Origin: an uncultured Bacteroides sp.
GTDB lineage: Bacteria > Bacteroidota > Bacteroidia > Bacteroidales > Bacteroidaceae
DNA: 33,006 nt
NCBI RefSeq assembly: GCF_958445495.1
Contig: NZ_CAUCSQ010000044.1
Location: 1-33,006, forward strand
Direction: 5' to 3'
Made by a program: the position numbers and the translations under genes. How positions within the stretch are numbered: the stretch's first letter is position 1; each line of letters opens with the position of its first letter. Below are positions 23,199 through 32,355 of this stretch, piece by piece. Below the pieces are notes generated by a model. It was given only the letters and a program-made list of their open reading frames with translations, had not been told where the DNA came from and ran no database searches.

Positions 23199-24218
23199 AT
23201 GGCAAAACAGGAATTGACTTGTGAGGATGTTCTCAAGGAATTGAGAGCGAAGCAGTATCGCCCTATTTATTATTTGATGGGGGAAGAATCATATTATATC
23301 GATTTAATCGCTGATTATATTGAGGATAATGTATTGAGTGAGACGGAAAAGGAGTTTAATTTGACTGTGGTATATGGCGCTGATGTCGATGTGGCGACCA
23401 TCATAAATGCTGCCAAACGTTATCCGATGATGTCGGAACATCAGGTTGTGATAGTCAAGGAGGCACAGGCTGTACGCAACATTGAAGAATTGTCTTATTA
23501 TCTTCAAAAGCCGCTTCATTCAACTATTCTGGTGATATGTCACAAGCATGGTACACTGGAACGTAGGAAAAAGTTGGCTGCCGAAATTGAAAAAAAGGGT
23601 ATATTGTTTGAATCTAAAAAGATAAAGGATGCTCAGCTCCCTGCTTTCATTACTTCATATATGAAGCGGAAAGGGGTGGATATGGAGCCTAAAGCAACGG
23701 TTATGCTTGCTGATTTTGTGGGTTCGGATTTAAGTCGTTTGACAGGAGAACTGGAGAAGCTGATTATTACTTTGCCTGCGGGACAGAAACGTGTAACTCC
23801 TGAACAAATTGAAAAGAATATCGGCATCAGCAAAGATTATAATAACTTTGAATTGCGGAATGCACTGGTGGAGAAGGATGTTCTTAAAGCAAATAGAATA
23901 ATAAAATATTTTGAAGAAAATCCGAAAACGAATCCGATTCAGATGACATTGTCTTTGTTATTCAGCTTTTATTCTAACTTGATGCTGGCATATTATGCTC
24001 CTGATAAATCGGAACAGGGAATCGCTAATATGTTAGGACTAAAAACTCAATGGCAAGCTAGAGATTATATAACTGCAATGCATAGATACAGCGGGGTAAA
24101 GACTATGCAAATTGTAGGAGAAATACGATATGCTGATGCAAAATCAAAAGGAGTGAAAAATAATTCTATGTCTGAAGGGGATATTCTACGCGAATTGGTG
24201 TTCAAAATTCTTCATTAG
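23199..24218 (+). CDS. holA: DNA polymerase III subunit delta
   Basis: 339-aa clamp-loader delta subunit, which opens the sliding clamp. The N-terminal AAA+-like domain begins YRPIYYLMGEESYYIDLIADYI, and the GTLERRKKLAAEIEKKG and SDLSRLTGELEKL motifs are typical of HolA; the C-terminal collar domain covers about 225-339. The frame is open from 23166, but the ATG at 23199 fits homologues and leaves 22 nt after amn. It is the last gene before a long AT-rich spacer. Confidence 0.93.
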   Translation: MAKQELTCEDVLKELRAKQYRPIYYLMGEESYYIDLIADYIEDNVLSETEKEFNLTVVYGADVDVATIINAAKRYPMMSEHQVVIVKEAQAVRNIEELSYYLQKPLHSTILVICHKHGTLERRKKLAAEIEKKGILFESKKIKDAQLPAFITSYMKRKGVDMEPKATVMLADFVGSDLSRLTGELEKLIITLPAGQKRVTPEQIEKNIGISKDYNNFELRNALVEKDVLKANRIIKYFEENPKTNPIQMTLSLLFSFYSNLMLAYYAPDKSEQGIANMLGLKTQWQARDYITAMHRYSGVKTMQIVGEIRYADAKSKGVKNNSMSEGDILRELVFKILH

Positions 24219-25295
24219 AAAAAACTATTTTTTATATGGATAAAAAGGTGTGTATTTCTACTGGTTATTGAGGTGGGTATATGCCTTTTATCATATTCTT
24301 TATGCTTGTACTTTTCAAGTAATATTTTATCCTCTTATTCTATCTGTTTTTATTACAAAATATATTCTCAGGCTTTTCTCTTTCATTTCTAGTGGGAAGG
24401 GGTAATAATTCAATAATCTTTTTCTCTCATTTTACTTTTACTTGAAAGGAAGGATACTTATCTATTATCTTGAAAAATCAATACTAAATTGGGGTGTCAG
24501 ATAATGAGGAAGACATGCTTGATTTTCTATGGGGAAATGAAAAGTGTCTTTTTCATTCGGAATTCCAATCTATCATTTTGATAATCTCATTACTTTTTGG
24601 AAATAATTTATTTGATTTTTCTATTTCATCTATTTTCTAATACTAGAAAAATAGGGTTAATTCATTATATATTAGTTTATTATATCAGAATTAAGGCTTC
24701 TAGGATTGAAAAAAAATAAAGAACTGATGGTGGGGACGTAAATATTGCAAGGATTTAGTATTTTCGGATGGAATGTAAAAGATGATTTAAGTAAGTTGTA
24801 ATATATATCAGTGAAAATATAAATTCTACCTTTTATTTTATTGTCATTGCAACTTCTTAATTTTCCTTTTGTATAATATCTATTTGTATATTGTGAAATG
24901 TATTTTTGTAAACTAGTATAAATGTAATACGAAATCAATATTTACAATTGTGTAGTAATGTAAATTATAGATAGTATCATCTACTATATAAATGTGAAAA
25001 GGGTAGAGTTAACAAATGCTTTGAATCTATTTATTTTATTGTTTACTAGTCATATATGTATTATAAATGAATTAATACTATAGATAGGTATATCTGAAGT
25101 AATATATGCTTGTGAATATTGGGTATATATAAGATATGGTTGATATTTAATTTAATGATAATCAGTGTTATAATGTGGTTTTATTAAAGTTGAATGTACA
25201 ATGGTTATATAATGGTTTTTCGGTTGAATACAAAAGTGATAATATGTTTGTAATATGGATTATACTTGTGTGATATATAATTTTATATCGGTGAA
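24219..25295. other. Long AT-rich gene-free region
   Basis: About 1.1 kb of very AT-rich DNA (many TATA, TTTT and AAAT runs), clearly richer in AT than the flanking genes. No frame longer than about 90 codons exists and none looks coding. Isolated TAnnTTTG boxes occur (for example TATTTTTG at 24901-24908), but they are expected by chance here. I see no tRNA, strong hairpin or tandem repeat. It could be decayed accessory DNA, or upstream regulatory DNA for the XRE gene. Confidence 0.6.
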
Positions 25296-25327
25296 TTTGC
25301 TTTTGTGAAAAGAATTGTTTACTTTTG
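25296..25327 (+). promoter_or_regulatory. Consensus promoter of the XRE regulator
   Basis: TTTG (25296-25299), 20-nt spacer, TACTTTTG (25320-25327): a full match to the Bacteroides -33/-7 consensus. The implied start near 25334 gives a leader of about 70 nt before the ATG at 25403. Confidence 0.75.
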
Positions 25328-25339
25328 TATTATACAAAA
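25323..25339. promoter_or_regulatory. Candidate operator palindrome on the XRE promoter
   Basis: TTTTGTAT-T-ATACAAAA is a perfect 8-bp dyad around one base. It covers most of the -7 box and the predicted transcription start, the position expected of an autorepressor site. That the XRE protein binds it is inference. Confidence 0.5.
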
Positions 25340-25402
25340 AGGCAAATATATTATTGTAATATTTAGACTATATATACATAATTGCAATTTTACAGAGGTC
25401 GT

Positions 25403-25873
25403 ATGGAAATAAAAGACAGAATTAGAATGATAATGGAGAGAGAAAAAGTTCCTCCCAGAGTTTTTGCTGAGACAATTGGGGTTCAACAATCTACTCTCTC
25501 TCATATTTTAAATGATCGGAATAAACCAAGTCTGGAAGTAGTTATGAAGGTTCATCAAACTTATAGTTATATAAACCTGGAATGGTTACTTTATGGTAGA
25601 GGTGAAATGATGGTTTCTACAGAAGAAACTTCATCGGGCTCTTCTATAGGTGAACATCAGCCTTCTTTATTCGACGAGAATCCTATAAATCCGTCCAAAG
25701 AGCCGATGACTCTGGAAAATCGTAAGGAAAAGGCATCAGGAGGGTTGGAAAGTACTACTAAAGAAATTGTAAAACAGGAAATTAGGTATGTAGAAAAGCC
25801 TGCCAGAAAAATCACTGAAATAAGAATTTTCTTTGATGATAATACGTATGAGACATTTAGACCTGAAAAATGA
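25403..25873 (+). CDS. XRE-family helix-turn-helix regulator
   Basis: 156-aa DNA-binding protein. The N-terminal HTH (about 1-60) includes the recognition region FAETIGVQQSTLSHILNDRNKPSLEVVMKV, split here between helices 2 and 3, followed by INLEWLLYGRGEM as in many XRE repressors. A poorly conserved linker (about 75-125) leads to a C-terminal beta-like segment (EIRIFFDDNTYETFRP). The frame is open from a TTG at 25382, but the ATG at 25403 is used because the upstream residues are not family-like. pyrK has its own promoter 32 nt downstream, so no shared operon is implied. Confidence 0.83.
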   Translation: MEIKDRIRMIMEREKVPPRVFAETIGVQQSTLSHILNDRNKPSLEVVMKVHQTYSYINLEWLLYGRGEMMVSTEETSSGSSIGEHQPSLFDENPINPSKEPMTLENRKEKASGGLESTTKEIVKQEIRYVEKPARKITEIRIFFDDNTYETFRPEK

Positions 25874-25905
25874 GGGGTAAAATCGGTGGTTTGAGCAATT
25901 TCCTG

Positions 25906-25913
25906 TATCTTTG
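25906..25913 (+). promoter_or_regulatory. -7 box of pyrK-pyrD
   Basis: TATCTTTG, 35 nt before the pyrK ATG. Confidence 0.6.
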
Positions 25914-25947
25914 TATTTAAAATACGAATTTATACTTTTTATCCATA

Positions 25948-26724
25948 ATGAAGAAATTTATTTTAGATTTGACAGTTACTGAGAATATCAGGCTGCATGC
26001 TAATTATGCATTGCTAAAGTTGACATCTCAGTCATTGCTACCCGAAATGTTACCTGGACAATTTGCAGAACTTCGGGTGGATGGTTCACCTACTACATTT
26101 TTGCGTCGCCCTATTTCTATTAATTTTGTAGACAAACAACGAAATGAAGTATGGTTCCTTATTCAATTAGTAGGTGACGGAACAAAACGTTTGGCAAAAG
26201 TAAATCCGGGTGATACTGTTAATGTGGTACTTCCATTAGGAAATGCCTATACAATCCCTCAGGACCCTTCAGATAAACTTTTGTTGGTTGGTGGAGGCGT
26301 AGGAACGGCGCCAATGTTATACTTGGGTGAGCAACTGTCTAAAAATGGCCATAAGCCTACTTTCCTTTTAGGTGCGCGTAGCGATAAAGATTTATTGCAA
26401 CTGGATGAGTTTGTTAAGTATGGTAAAGTGTACACTACTACGGAAGACGGTAGTCATGGGGAAAAAGGATATGTCACTCAGCATTCTATATTGAACCGAG
26501 TGCATTTTGAACGAATTTATACTTGTGGACCTAAGCCCATGATGGTAGCTGTGGCAAAATATGCCAGGAATAATCAGATAGAATGTGAGGTCTCTTTGGA
26601 AAATACAATGGCTTGTGGAATTGGGGCTTGTCTTTGTTGTGTGGAGAATACGACAGAAGGTCATTTATGTGTGTGTAAAGAAGGTCCTGTTTTTAATATA
26701 AATAAACTATTATGGCAGATTTAA
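25948..26724 (+). CDS. pyrK: Dihydroorotate dehydrogenase electron-transfer subunit
   Basis: 258-aa PyrK subunit of the class 1B dihydroorotate dehydrogenase, passing electrons from the PyrD FMN to NAD+. The FAD-binding motif RRPISI is at about 52-57, the NAD-binding GGGVGTAPM in the middle, and the C-terminal [2Fe-2S] cysteines are in CGIGACLCC...VC. Its last 13 bp overlap pyrD, so the two are translated together. Confidence 0.95.
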   Translation: MKKFILDLTVTENIRLHANYALLKLTSQSLLPEMLPGQFAELRVDGSPTTFLRRPISINFVDKQRNEVWFLIQLVGDGTKRLAKVNPGDTVNVVLPLGNAYTIPQDPSDKLLLVGGGVGTAPMLYLGEQLSKNGHKPTFLLGARSDKDLLQLDEFVKYGKVYTTTEDGSHGEKGYVTQHSILNRVHFERIYTCGPKPMMVAVAKYARNNQIECEVSLENTMACGIGACLCCVENTTEGHLCVCKEGPVFNINKLLWQI

Positions 26725-27623
26725 ATGTAAATATTGGTGAATTACAAATGAAAAACCCGGTAATGACGGCATCGGGTACATTTGGATATGGAGAAGAGTT
26801 CTCTGATTTTATTGATATAGCGCGAATAGGTGGTATCATTGTAAAAGGGACAACCCTTCACAAACGTGAAGGGAATCCGTATCCACGTATGGCGGAAACT
26901 CCTTCTGGGATGTTAAACGCTGTGGGACTGCAAAATAAGGGAGTTAATTACTTTGTAGAGCATATATATCCTCGTATAAAAGACATTCAAACGAATATGA
27001 TTGTAAATGTATCGGGGTCTGCTATTGAAGATTATGTGAAAACGGCTGAAATAATTAATGAACTTGACAAAATTCCTGCCATTGAATTGAATATCTCTTG
27101 CCCTAATGTAAAGCAAGGTGGTATGGCTTTTGGTGTGTCAGCAAAAGGTGCGTCAGAAGTTATAAAAGCTGTACGTTCTGCTTACAAAAAGACACTTATA
27201 GTCAAACTTTCTCCGAACGTGACTGATATTACGGAAATTGCTCGTGCAGCAGAAGAAAGTGGTGCGGATAGTGTGTCATTAATCAATACATTGCTTGGTA
27301 TGGCTATCGATGCGGAACGTAAACGGCCTGTATTGTCGACTGTAACAGGGGGAATGTCCGGAGCTGCTGTGAAACCTATTGCTTTACGAATGGTTTGGCA
27401 AGTCGCTAAAGCAGTAAATATTCCTGTCATAGGATTGGGAGGGATTATGAACTGGAAAGATGCTGTCGAGTTTATGCTTGCAGGTGCATCTGCCATTCAA
27501 ATCGGTACGGCGAATTTTATAGATCCAACTATTACTGTTAAGGTAATAGATGGTATAAATAATTACCTGGATAGACATGGATGTAAGTCTGTGAAAGAAA
27601 TAGTAGGTGCACTTGAGGTATGA
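26712..27623 (+). CDS. pyrD: Dihydroorotate dehydrogenase catalytic subunit (class 1B)
   Basis: 303-aa TIM-barrel flavoprotein that oxidises dihydroorotate to orotate in pyrimidine synthesis. The active-site Cys typical of class 1 is in NISCPNVKQGG. FMN and substrate residues are seen in TASGTFGYG, VKLSPNVTDI, SLINT and GLGGIMNWKDA. Together with PyrK it forms the heterotetrameric NAD-dependent enzyme. The gene overlaps pyrK and is followed by a terminator shared with trmD. Confidence 0.96.
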   Translation: MADLNVNIGELQMKNPVMTASGTFGYGEEFSDFIDIARIGGIIVKGTTLHKREGNPYPRMAETPSGMLNAVGLQNKGVNYFVEHIYPRIKDIQTNMIVNVSGSAIEDYVKTAEIINELDKIPAIELNISCPNVKQGGMAFGVSAKGASEVIKAVRSAYKKTLIVKLSPNVTDITEIARAAEESGADSVSLINTLLGMAIDAERKRPVLSTVTGGMSGAAVKPIALRMVWQVAKAVNIPVIGLGGIMNWKDAVEFMLAGASAIQIGTANFIDPTITVKVIDGINNYLDRHGCKSVKEIVGALEV

Positions 27624-27786
27624 TTGGAAACATACAATAACCCTTCGCTTCAATTTTAATGGAAAAGTGTTATTCCATTCTAAATACATTTATTAAGGGT
27701 GGCTCTGAAAAAGGAGATGAAAATGTATATAAGGTCAAAAAGGAAAATGTGATGAATCGAGTTTTGAGATGAATCATAAAATATGA

Positions 27787-27826
27787 ACGACGGTGAAAAA
27801 TTTATAGTTTTTCATCGTCGTTTTTA
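27787..27826. terminator. Shared terminator between pyrD and trmD
   Basis: Stem ACGACGGTGAAAAA (27787-27800) and TTTTTCATCGTCGT (27808-27821), one G-T pair, then TTTTT. A-rich flank on the left gives a U-tract to minus-strand transcripts as well. It separates two convergent genes. Confidence 0.75.
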
Positions 27827-27847
27827 TTTACATACTGTTTTTACAGG

Positions 27848-28525
27848 TTATTCTCCCAATAAGTCGGGACGGAGTTTTCTAGTACGTTCTAATGATTGTT
27901 GCAGTTCCCATTCTTTGATTTTGGCTTCGTGTCCGGATAATAAAATATCAGGGACTTTCCAACCGTTATAATCGGCGGGTCGAGTATATACCGGTGCTGC
28001 CAACAGGTTGTCTTGAAAAGAATCTGAAAGAGCTGACTGTTCGTCTGAAATAACTCCGGGAATGATGCGGACAATAGCATCTGCCATGACTGCAGCCGCT
28101 AGTTCTCCACCTGTTAACACGTAATCACCGATACTGACTTCTTTGGTAATCAAGTGTTCTCTGATGCGATAATCTATTCCTTTGAAATGTCCGCAAAGAA
28201 TGATTAAGTTTTGAGTTAAAGAAAGGGAATTAGCCATAGGCTGGTTAAATTGTTCTCCATCGGGGGTCGTGAAAATTATTTCATCATACTCGCGTTTTGC
28301 TTTTAAGGCATTGATGCAACGCTCAATAGGCTCGATTTTCATAACCATGCCGGCAAACCCTCCGAAGGGATAGTCATCTACACGACGGTATTTGTCTTCT
28401 GTATAGTCACGGAGATTATGAATGTGGATTTCTGCAAGTCCTTTGTTTTGAGCCCGTTTCATTATTGAACAATTGAAAAATCCTTCAATCATTTCCGGTA
28501 AAACTGTTATAATATCAATACGCAT
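27848..28525 (-). CDS. trmD: tRNA (guanine37-N1)-methyltransferase
   Basis: 225-aa SPOUT-class enzyme that methylates G37 of tRNAs with SAM and prevents frameshifting. It has the family motifs YPFGGFAGMVMK, CGHFKGIDYRIREH and the trefoil-knot segment SIGDYVLTGGELAAAVMADAI. The frame is open 81 codons further upstream, into the ligA gene, but the ATG at 28525 (MRIDIITVLPEMIEGFF) is the conserved N-terminus and is preceded by a TACTTTTG box. In many bacteria trmD sits with rpsP-rimM-rplS; here it is separate. Confidence 0.96.
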   Translation of the reverse strand: MRIDIITVLPEMIEGFFNCSIMKRAQNKGLAEIHIHNLRDYTEDKYRRVDDYPFGGFAGMVMKIEPIERCINALKAKREYDEIIFTTPDGEQFNQPMANSLSLTQNLIILCGHFKGIDYRIREHLITKEVSIGDYVLTGGELAAAVMADAIVRIIPGVISDEQSALSDSFQDNLLAAPVYTRPADYNGWKVPDILLSGHEAKIKEWELQQSLERTRKLRPDLLGE

Positions 28526-28541
28526 AATCTTTAATTTTTCG

Positions 28542-28579
28542 CAAAAGTACAAATATTCAAAGAGAAACCTGTATTTTTG
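28542..28579. promoter_or_regulatory. Back-to-back promoters of trmD and ligA
   Basis: Minus strand TACTTTTG (28549-28542), 16 nt before the trmD ATG, and plus strand TATTTTTG (28572-28579), 20 nt before the ligA ATG. Both leaders are very short. Confidence 0.6.
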
Positions 28580-28599
28580 TCTTAAACAATCTAAGAAAT

Positions 28600-30600
28600 A
28601 TGGATATAAAAGAGAAAATAGAAGAATTACGTGCCGAACTTCATCGGCATAATTATAATTATTATGTGTTGAATGCGCCTGAAATATCGGATAAAGAGTT
28701 TGATGATATGATGCGTGAACTTCAGGATATGGAACAGGCTCATCCGGAATACAAAGATGAAAATTCACCTACGATGCGTGTAGGTAGTGATATAAATAAG
28801 AATTTTACGCAAGTGGCGCATAAGTATCCGATGTTGTCATTAGCCAATACTTATTCGGAGGCGGAGGTATCGGACTTCTATGAACGGATTCGCAAGGCTT
28901 TAAACGAAGATTTCGAAATTTGTTGTGAGATGAAATATGACGGGACTTCTATTTCATTGACTTATGAAGATGGGAAGCTGATTCGTGCCGTTACTCGTGG
29001 AGATGGGGAAAAGGGCGATGATGTGACGGATAATGTAAAAACTATCCGTTCTATCCCGCTTGTACTGCATGGGAATAATTATCCTTCTTCTTTTGAAATT
29101 CGGGGAGAGATTCTTATGCCGTGGGAGGTATTTGAGGAATTGAATCGTGAAAAGGAAGCTCGTGAGGAACCGCTTTTTGCTAATCCGAGAAATGCTGCAT
29201 CCGGAACATTAAAACTGCAGAATTCTTCAATTGTGGCATCTCGTAGGTTGGATGCGTATTTGTACTACTTGCTGGGAGATAATTTACCTTGTGACGGGCA
29301 TTATGAGAATCTTCAAGAGGCTGCTAAATGGGGATTTAAGATTTCAGAACTTATGCGTAAATGTAAGACGTTAGAGGAGGTTTTTGAATTTATCAAATAT
29401 TGGGATGTCGAGCGAAAAAAATTACCGGTAGCTACTGATGGTATTGTTTTAAAGGTTAACAGTCTTAGACAACAGAAGAATTTGGGATTTACCGCTAAAT
29501 CTCCCAGATGGGCGATTGCATACAAATTTCAGGCAGAACGCGCATTGACCCGTTTGAATAAAGTGACTTATCAGGTTGGCCGGACAGGTGCAGTGACTCC
29601 TGTGGCTAATTTGGAACCGGTTCTGCTTTCGGGGACTATCGTAAAACGGGCGTCATTACATAATGCGGATATTATTGATGGGCTTGATTTGCATATCGGA
29701 GATATGGTATATGTGGAAAAAGGTGGGGAGATTATCCCTAAAATTACCGGAGTAGATAGGGAAGCGCGTAGTTTTATGCTTGGTGAGAAAGTTCGATTCA
29801 TCACTAATTGTCCGGAATGTAACAGTAAATTGGTTAGATATGAAGGAGAGGCTGCTCATTATTGTCTTAATGAAACGGCATGTCCTCCTCAGATTAAAGG
29901 TCGAATAGAACATTTTATCAGTCGGAAAGCTATGAATATTGATGGATTGGGACCTGAAACGGTAGATATGTTCTATAGGTTGGGATTAATCCATAACACC
30001 GCGGATTTGTATGAGCTGACGATTGACGATATTAAAGGATTGGAGCGTATGGGAGAGAAATCGGCGGAAAATATCATTACTGGAATTGCTCAAAGTAAAA
30101 TGGTCCCTTTTGAACGTGTTATTTTTGCTTTAGGGATTCGCTTTGTCGGTGAGACTGTTGCCAAAAAGATTGCCAAGTCATTTGAAAATATAGATGAGTT
30201 GCAACAAGCTGACTTAGAGAAACTGGTAAGTATTGATGAGATAGGGGAAAAAATAGCTCAAAGTATTCTTGCATATTTTGCCAATGATTCTAACCGTGAA
30301 TTGGTTCGCAGATTGAAAGCTGCCGGATTGCAACTTTATCGCACTGAAGAGGATTTGAATGGATATACGGATAAACTTGCAGGGCAGTCTATTGTAATTA
30401 GCGGGGTATTTACTCATCATTCACGCGATGAGTATAAGGAACTTATTGAAAAAAACGGAGGAAAAAATGTTGGTAGTATTTCTGCAAAGACTAGTTTCAT
30501 TCTTGCCGGAGAGAATATGGGACCGGCAAAATTGGAAAAAGCAAAAAAACTTGGAATAACCATATTAAGTGAAGACGAATTTCTGAAACTTATATCGTAA
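28600..30600 (+). CDS. ligA: NAD-dependent DNA ligase
   Basis: 666-aa replicative ligase that seals nicks with NAD+. Domains in order: Ia (1-70), adenylation domain with the lysine K112 in EMKYDGTS, OB fold (about 320-400), Cys4 zinc finger (CPEC...CLNETAC), helix-hairpin-helix repeats (IKGLERMGEKSAENI, LVSIDEIGEKIAQSI) and a C-terminal BRCT domain (about 590-666). Length and all motifs are normal. Confidence 0.97.
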   Translation: MDIKEKIEELRAELHRHNYNYYVLNAPEISDKEFDDMMRELQDMEQAHPEYKDENSPTMRVGSDINKNFTQVAHKYPMLSLANTYSEAEVSDFYERIRKALNEDFEICCEMKYDGTSISLTYEDGKLIRAVTRGDGEKGDDVTDNVKTIRSIPLVLHGNNYPSSFEIRGEILMPWEVFEELNREKEAREEPLFANPRNAASGTLKLQNSSIVASRRLDAYLYYLLGDNLPCDGHYENLQEAAKWGFKISELMRKCKTLEEVFEFIKYWDVERKKLPVATDGIVLKVNSLRQQKNLGFTAKSPRWAIAYKFQAERALTRLNKVTYQVGRTGAVTPVANLEPVLLSGTIVKRASLHNADIIDGLDLHIGDMVYVEKGGEIIPKITGVDREARSFMLGEKVRFITNCPECNSKLVRYEGEAAHYCLNETACPPQIKGRIEHFISRKAMNIDGLGPETVDMFYRLGLIHNTADLYELTIDDIKGLERMGEKSAENIITGIAQSKMVPFERVIFALGIRFVGETVAKKIAKSFENIDELQQADLEKLVSIDEIGEKIAQSILAYFANDSNRELVRRLKAAGLQLYRTEEDLNGYTDKLAGQSIVISGVFTHHSRDEYKELIEKNGGKNVGSISAKTSFILAGENMGPAKLEKAKKLGITILSEDEFLKLIS

Positions 30601-30617
30601 GATAAGAAAAATATTCG

Positions 30618-30625
30618 TACTTTTG
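30618..30625 (+). promoter_or_regulatory. -7 box of dapA
   Basis: TACTTTTG, 33 nt before the ATG at 30659. It overlaps an in-frame TTG at 30623, which therefore is not the start. Confidence 0.6.
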
Positions 30626-30658
30626 CGGCTAAATAAATTAGAGATTATAATTAAACTC

Positions 30659-31552
30659 ATGATACAGACTAAATTGAAAGGAATGGGGGTAGCGCTGATT
30701 ACTCCTTTCAAAGAGGATGAGAGTGTTGACTATGATGCATTAATGCGCATGGTGGATTATCTACTACAGAATAATGCAGATTTTTTGTGTGTACTAGGGA
30801 CTACTGCTGAAACGCCTACTCTTACTGAGGAAGAAAAGAAGACCATTAAAAAAATGGTAATTAACCGTGTAAATGGAAGGGTTCCTATTTTGTTGGGTGT
30901 GGGTGGTAATAATACTCGTGCTGTTGTAGAGACACTGAAAAATGATGATTTTACGGGAGTTGATGCCATATTGTCTGTTGTGCCATATTATAATAAACCT
31001 TCTCAAGAAGGTATTTATCAGCATTATAAAGCGATTGCAGAAGCAACGGAACTTCCTATTGTGTTGTATAATGTTCCGGGACGTACAGGAGTGAATATGA
31101 CTGCTGAAACAACTCTGCGTATTGCACGTGATTTTAGTAATGTGATTGCCATTAAGGAGGCATCCGGCAATATAACGCAAATGGATGATATTATTAAAAA
31201 TAAACCGGAGAATTTCAATGTTATTTCCGGAGATGATGGCATTACTTTTCCTCTTATTACATTGGGAGCAGTGGGGGTAATTTCAGTGATAGGAAACGCT
31301 TTCCCACGTGAATTCAGCCGTATGACCCGTTTGGCTCTTCAGGGTGATTTTGCTAACGCATTGACCATCCATCACAGGTTTACGGAGTTATTCAATTTGT
31401 TGTTTGTAGATGGAAATCCTGCAGGAGTAAAATCAATGTTGAATGCGATGGGAATGATAGAAAATAAACTTCGATTGCCTTTAGTTCCTACTCGTATAAC
31501 TACATTTGAAGCAATACGTAAAGTATTGAATGAATTAAATATCAAGTGTTGA
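30659..31552 (+). CDS. dapA: 4-hydroxy-tetrahydrodipicolinate synthase
   Basis: 297-aa TIM-barrel aldolase that condenses pyruvate with aspartate semialdehyde in lysine and diaminopimelate synthesis. The Schiff-base lysine is K166 in VIAIKEASGN, the catalytic Tyr is Y137 and Arg R142 in YNVPGRTG. The pyruvate-binding loop reads GTTAET rather than the commoner GTTGES, as in other Bacteroidota. It has its own promoter. The remains of an IS element begin 33 nt after its stop. Confidence 0.95.
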   Translation: MIQTKLKGMGVALITPFKEDESVDYDALMRMVDYLLQNNADFLCVLGTTAETPTLTEEEKKTIKKMVINRVNGRVPILLGVGGNNTRAVVETLKNDDFTGVDAILSVVPYYNKPSQEGIYQHYKAIAEATELPIVLYNVPGRTGVNMTAETTLRIARDFSNVIAIKEASGNITQMDDIIKNKPENFNVISGDDGITFPLITLGAVGVISVIGNAFPREFSRMTRLALQGDFANALTIHHRFTELFNLLFVDGNPAGVKSMLNAMGMIENKLRLPLVPTRITTFEAIRKVLNELNIKC

Positions 31553-31584
31553 GGATGATTTAAATTGATAATGAGGAAATGAAG

Positions 31585-31768
31585 TGACCCCCAAAATTTG
31601 GACTGGTTAAACATTATCTAGTTATAGAAAGAGTTCGGTATTGTACCGGACTCTTTCCTTTTAACCCTTTTTATTATTATAATAATCTATATATTCTTCC
31701 AAAGTCTTTATGAAGTCTTCCGGAGACTCGGACTTTTCGTAAGCTCCCGATAAAGTACCCGTATAAAT
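31585..31768 (-). mobile_element. IS3-family (IS150-like) element, left end with 3' part of orfB
   Basis: The outer end starts TGACCCCCAAAATTTGGAC (31585-31603), like terminal repeats of IS3-family elements. On the minus strand 31768-31661 reads the C-terminal part of an OrfB integrase, including SPEDFIKTLEEYIDYYNNK, and stops early; one A fewer in the A-run would allow NNKRVKRKE, so a frameshift is likely. The stem GAAAGAG...CTCTTTC (31627-31657) inside it is a terminator. The catalytic core is missing. Confidence 0.72.
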
Positions 31769-31769
31769 T

Positions 31770-32300
31770 TATAGAATCGCTATATAAAATCTAGTAAGTT
31801 TATAAGCGATTCTCTGTTTATAATATGCTTTTCATTAGAGTATTGTTAGATTTCTTTGGACTTTCTCTGTTTCCAGTAATTGGGTAGTAATTCTTTTAGG
31901 TGTTTTCTTTTATCTCTTGTGTAATATGGCAACCAAGCAATTTTTTTTTGCAACGCATTCATATCGGTAAGCTATCCTCTGGGGATTAACTTGAGATACT
32001 TTGCATGATACTAACAATGAACATATAACAGCCGTGTTTTCCGCCGCCTCATGATTCCCGTAAAACAAGAAGTTTTTTCTTGATAAAGCTATTGGTCGTA
32101 TTGCATTTTCAGCCAGATTATTGTCAATTTTAAGCCTGCCGAAGTAATTTTTCTCATGTGTGGCCAAAGGGGGAGGTATAGAAGATGGCTTGTCCCATTC
32201 GGCTTTTAGGGAACACTTTCGGATAGGTTGTTTCCATCCATTGTTCTAGCTCGTCAAGAATGGGAAAGACCTGTTCCTGTCTTTTTGACATTCGCATGCC
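31770..32300 (-). pseudogene. Degenerate IS66-family transposase (tnpC) C-terminal part
   Basis: The minus strand carries consecutive blocks of an IS66 DDE transposase in different frames: KRQEQVFPILDELEQWM and YPKVFPKSRMGQAIFYT (about 32293-32180), LWPHMRK in a second frame, then KIDNNLAENAIRPIALSRKN (from about 32130) and VICSLLVSCKVSQVNP in a third. After an extra C near 31978 and a TGG-to-TAG change the tail continues LTDMNALQKKIAWLPYY to a stop at 31846. At least three frameshifts make it non-functional. A 15-bp hairpin (31771-31815) lies beyond its 3' end. Confidence 0.8.
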
Positions 32301-32355
32301 AGGGGATATTCCCTATATATCGGCTGTCTGCTCTATCTGGTAGGAGTTCCTGTAT

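Noticed and set aside
24672..24938. 88-codon minus-strand open frame in the AT-rich region
   Set aside because: Composition is Tyr, Ile, Asn, Lys as expected of random AT-rich DNA; no promoter or homology cue.
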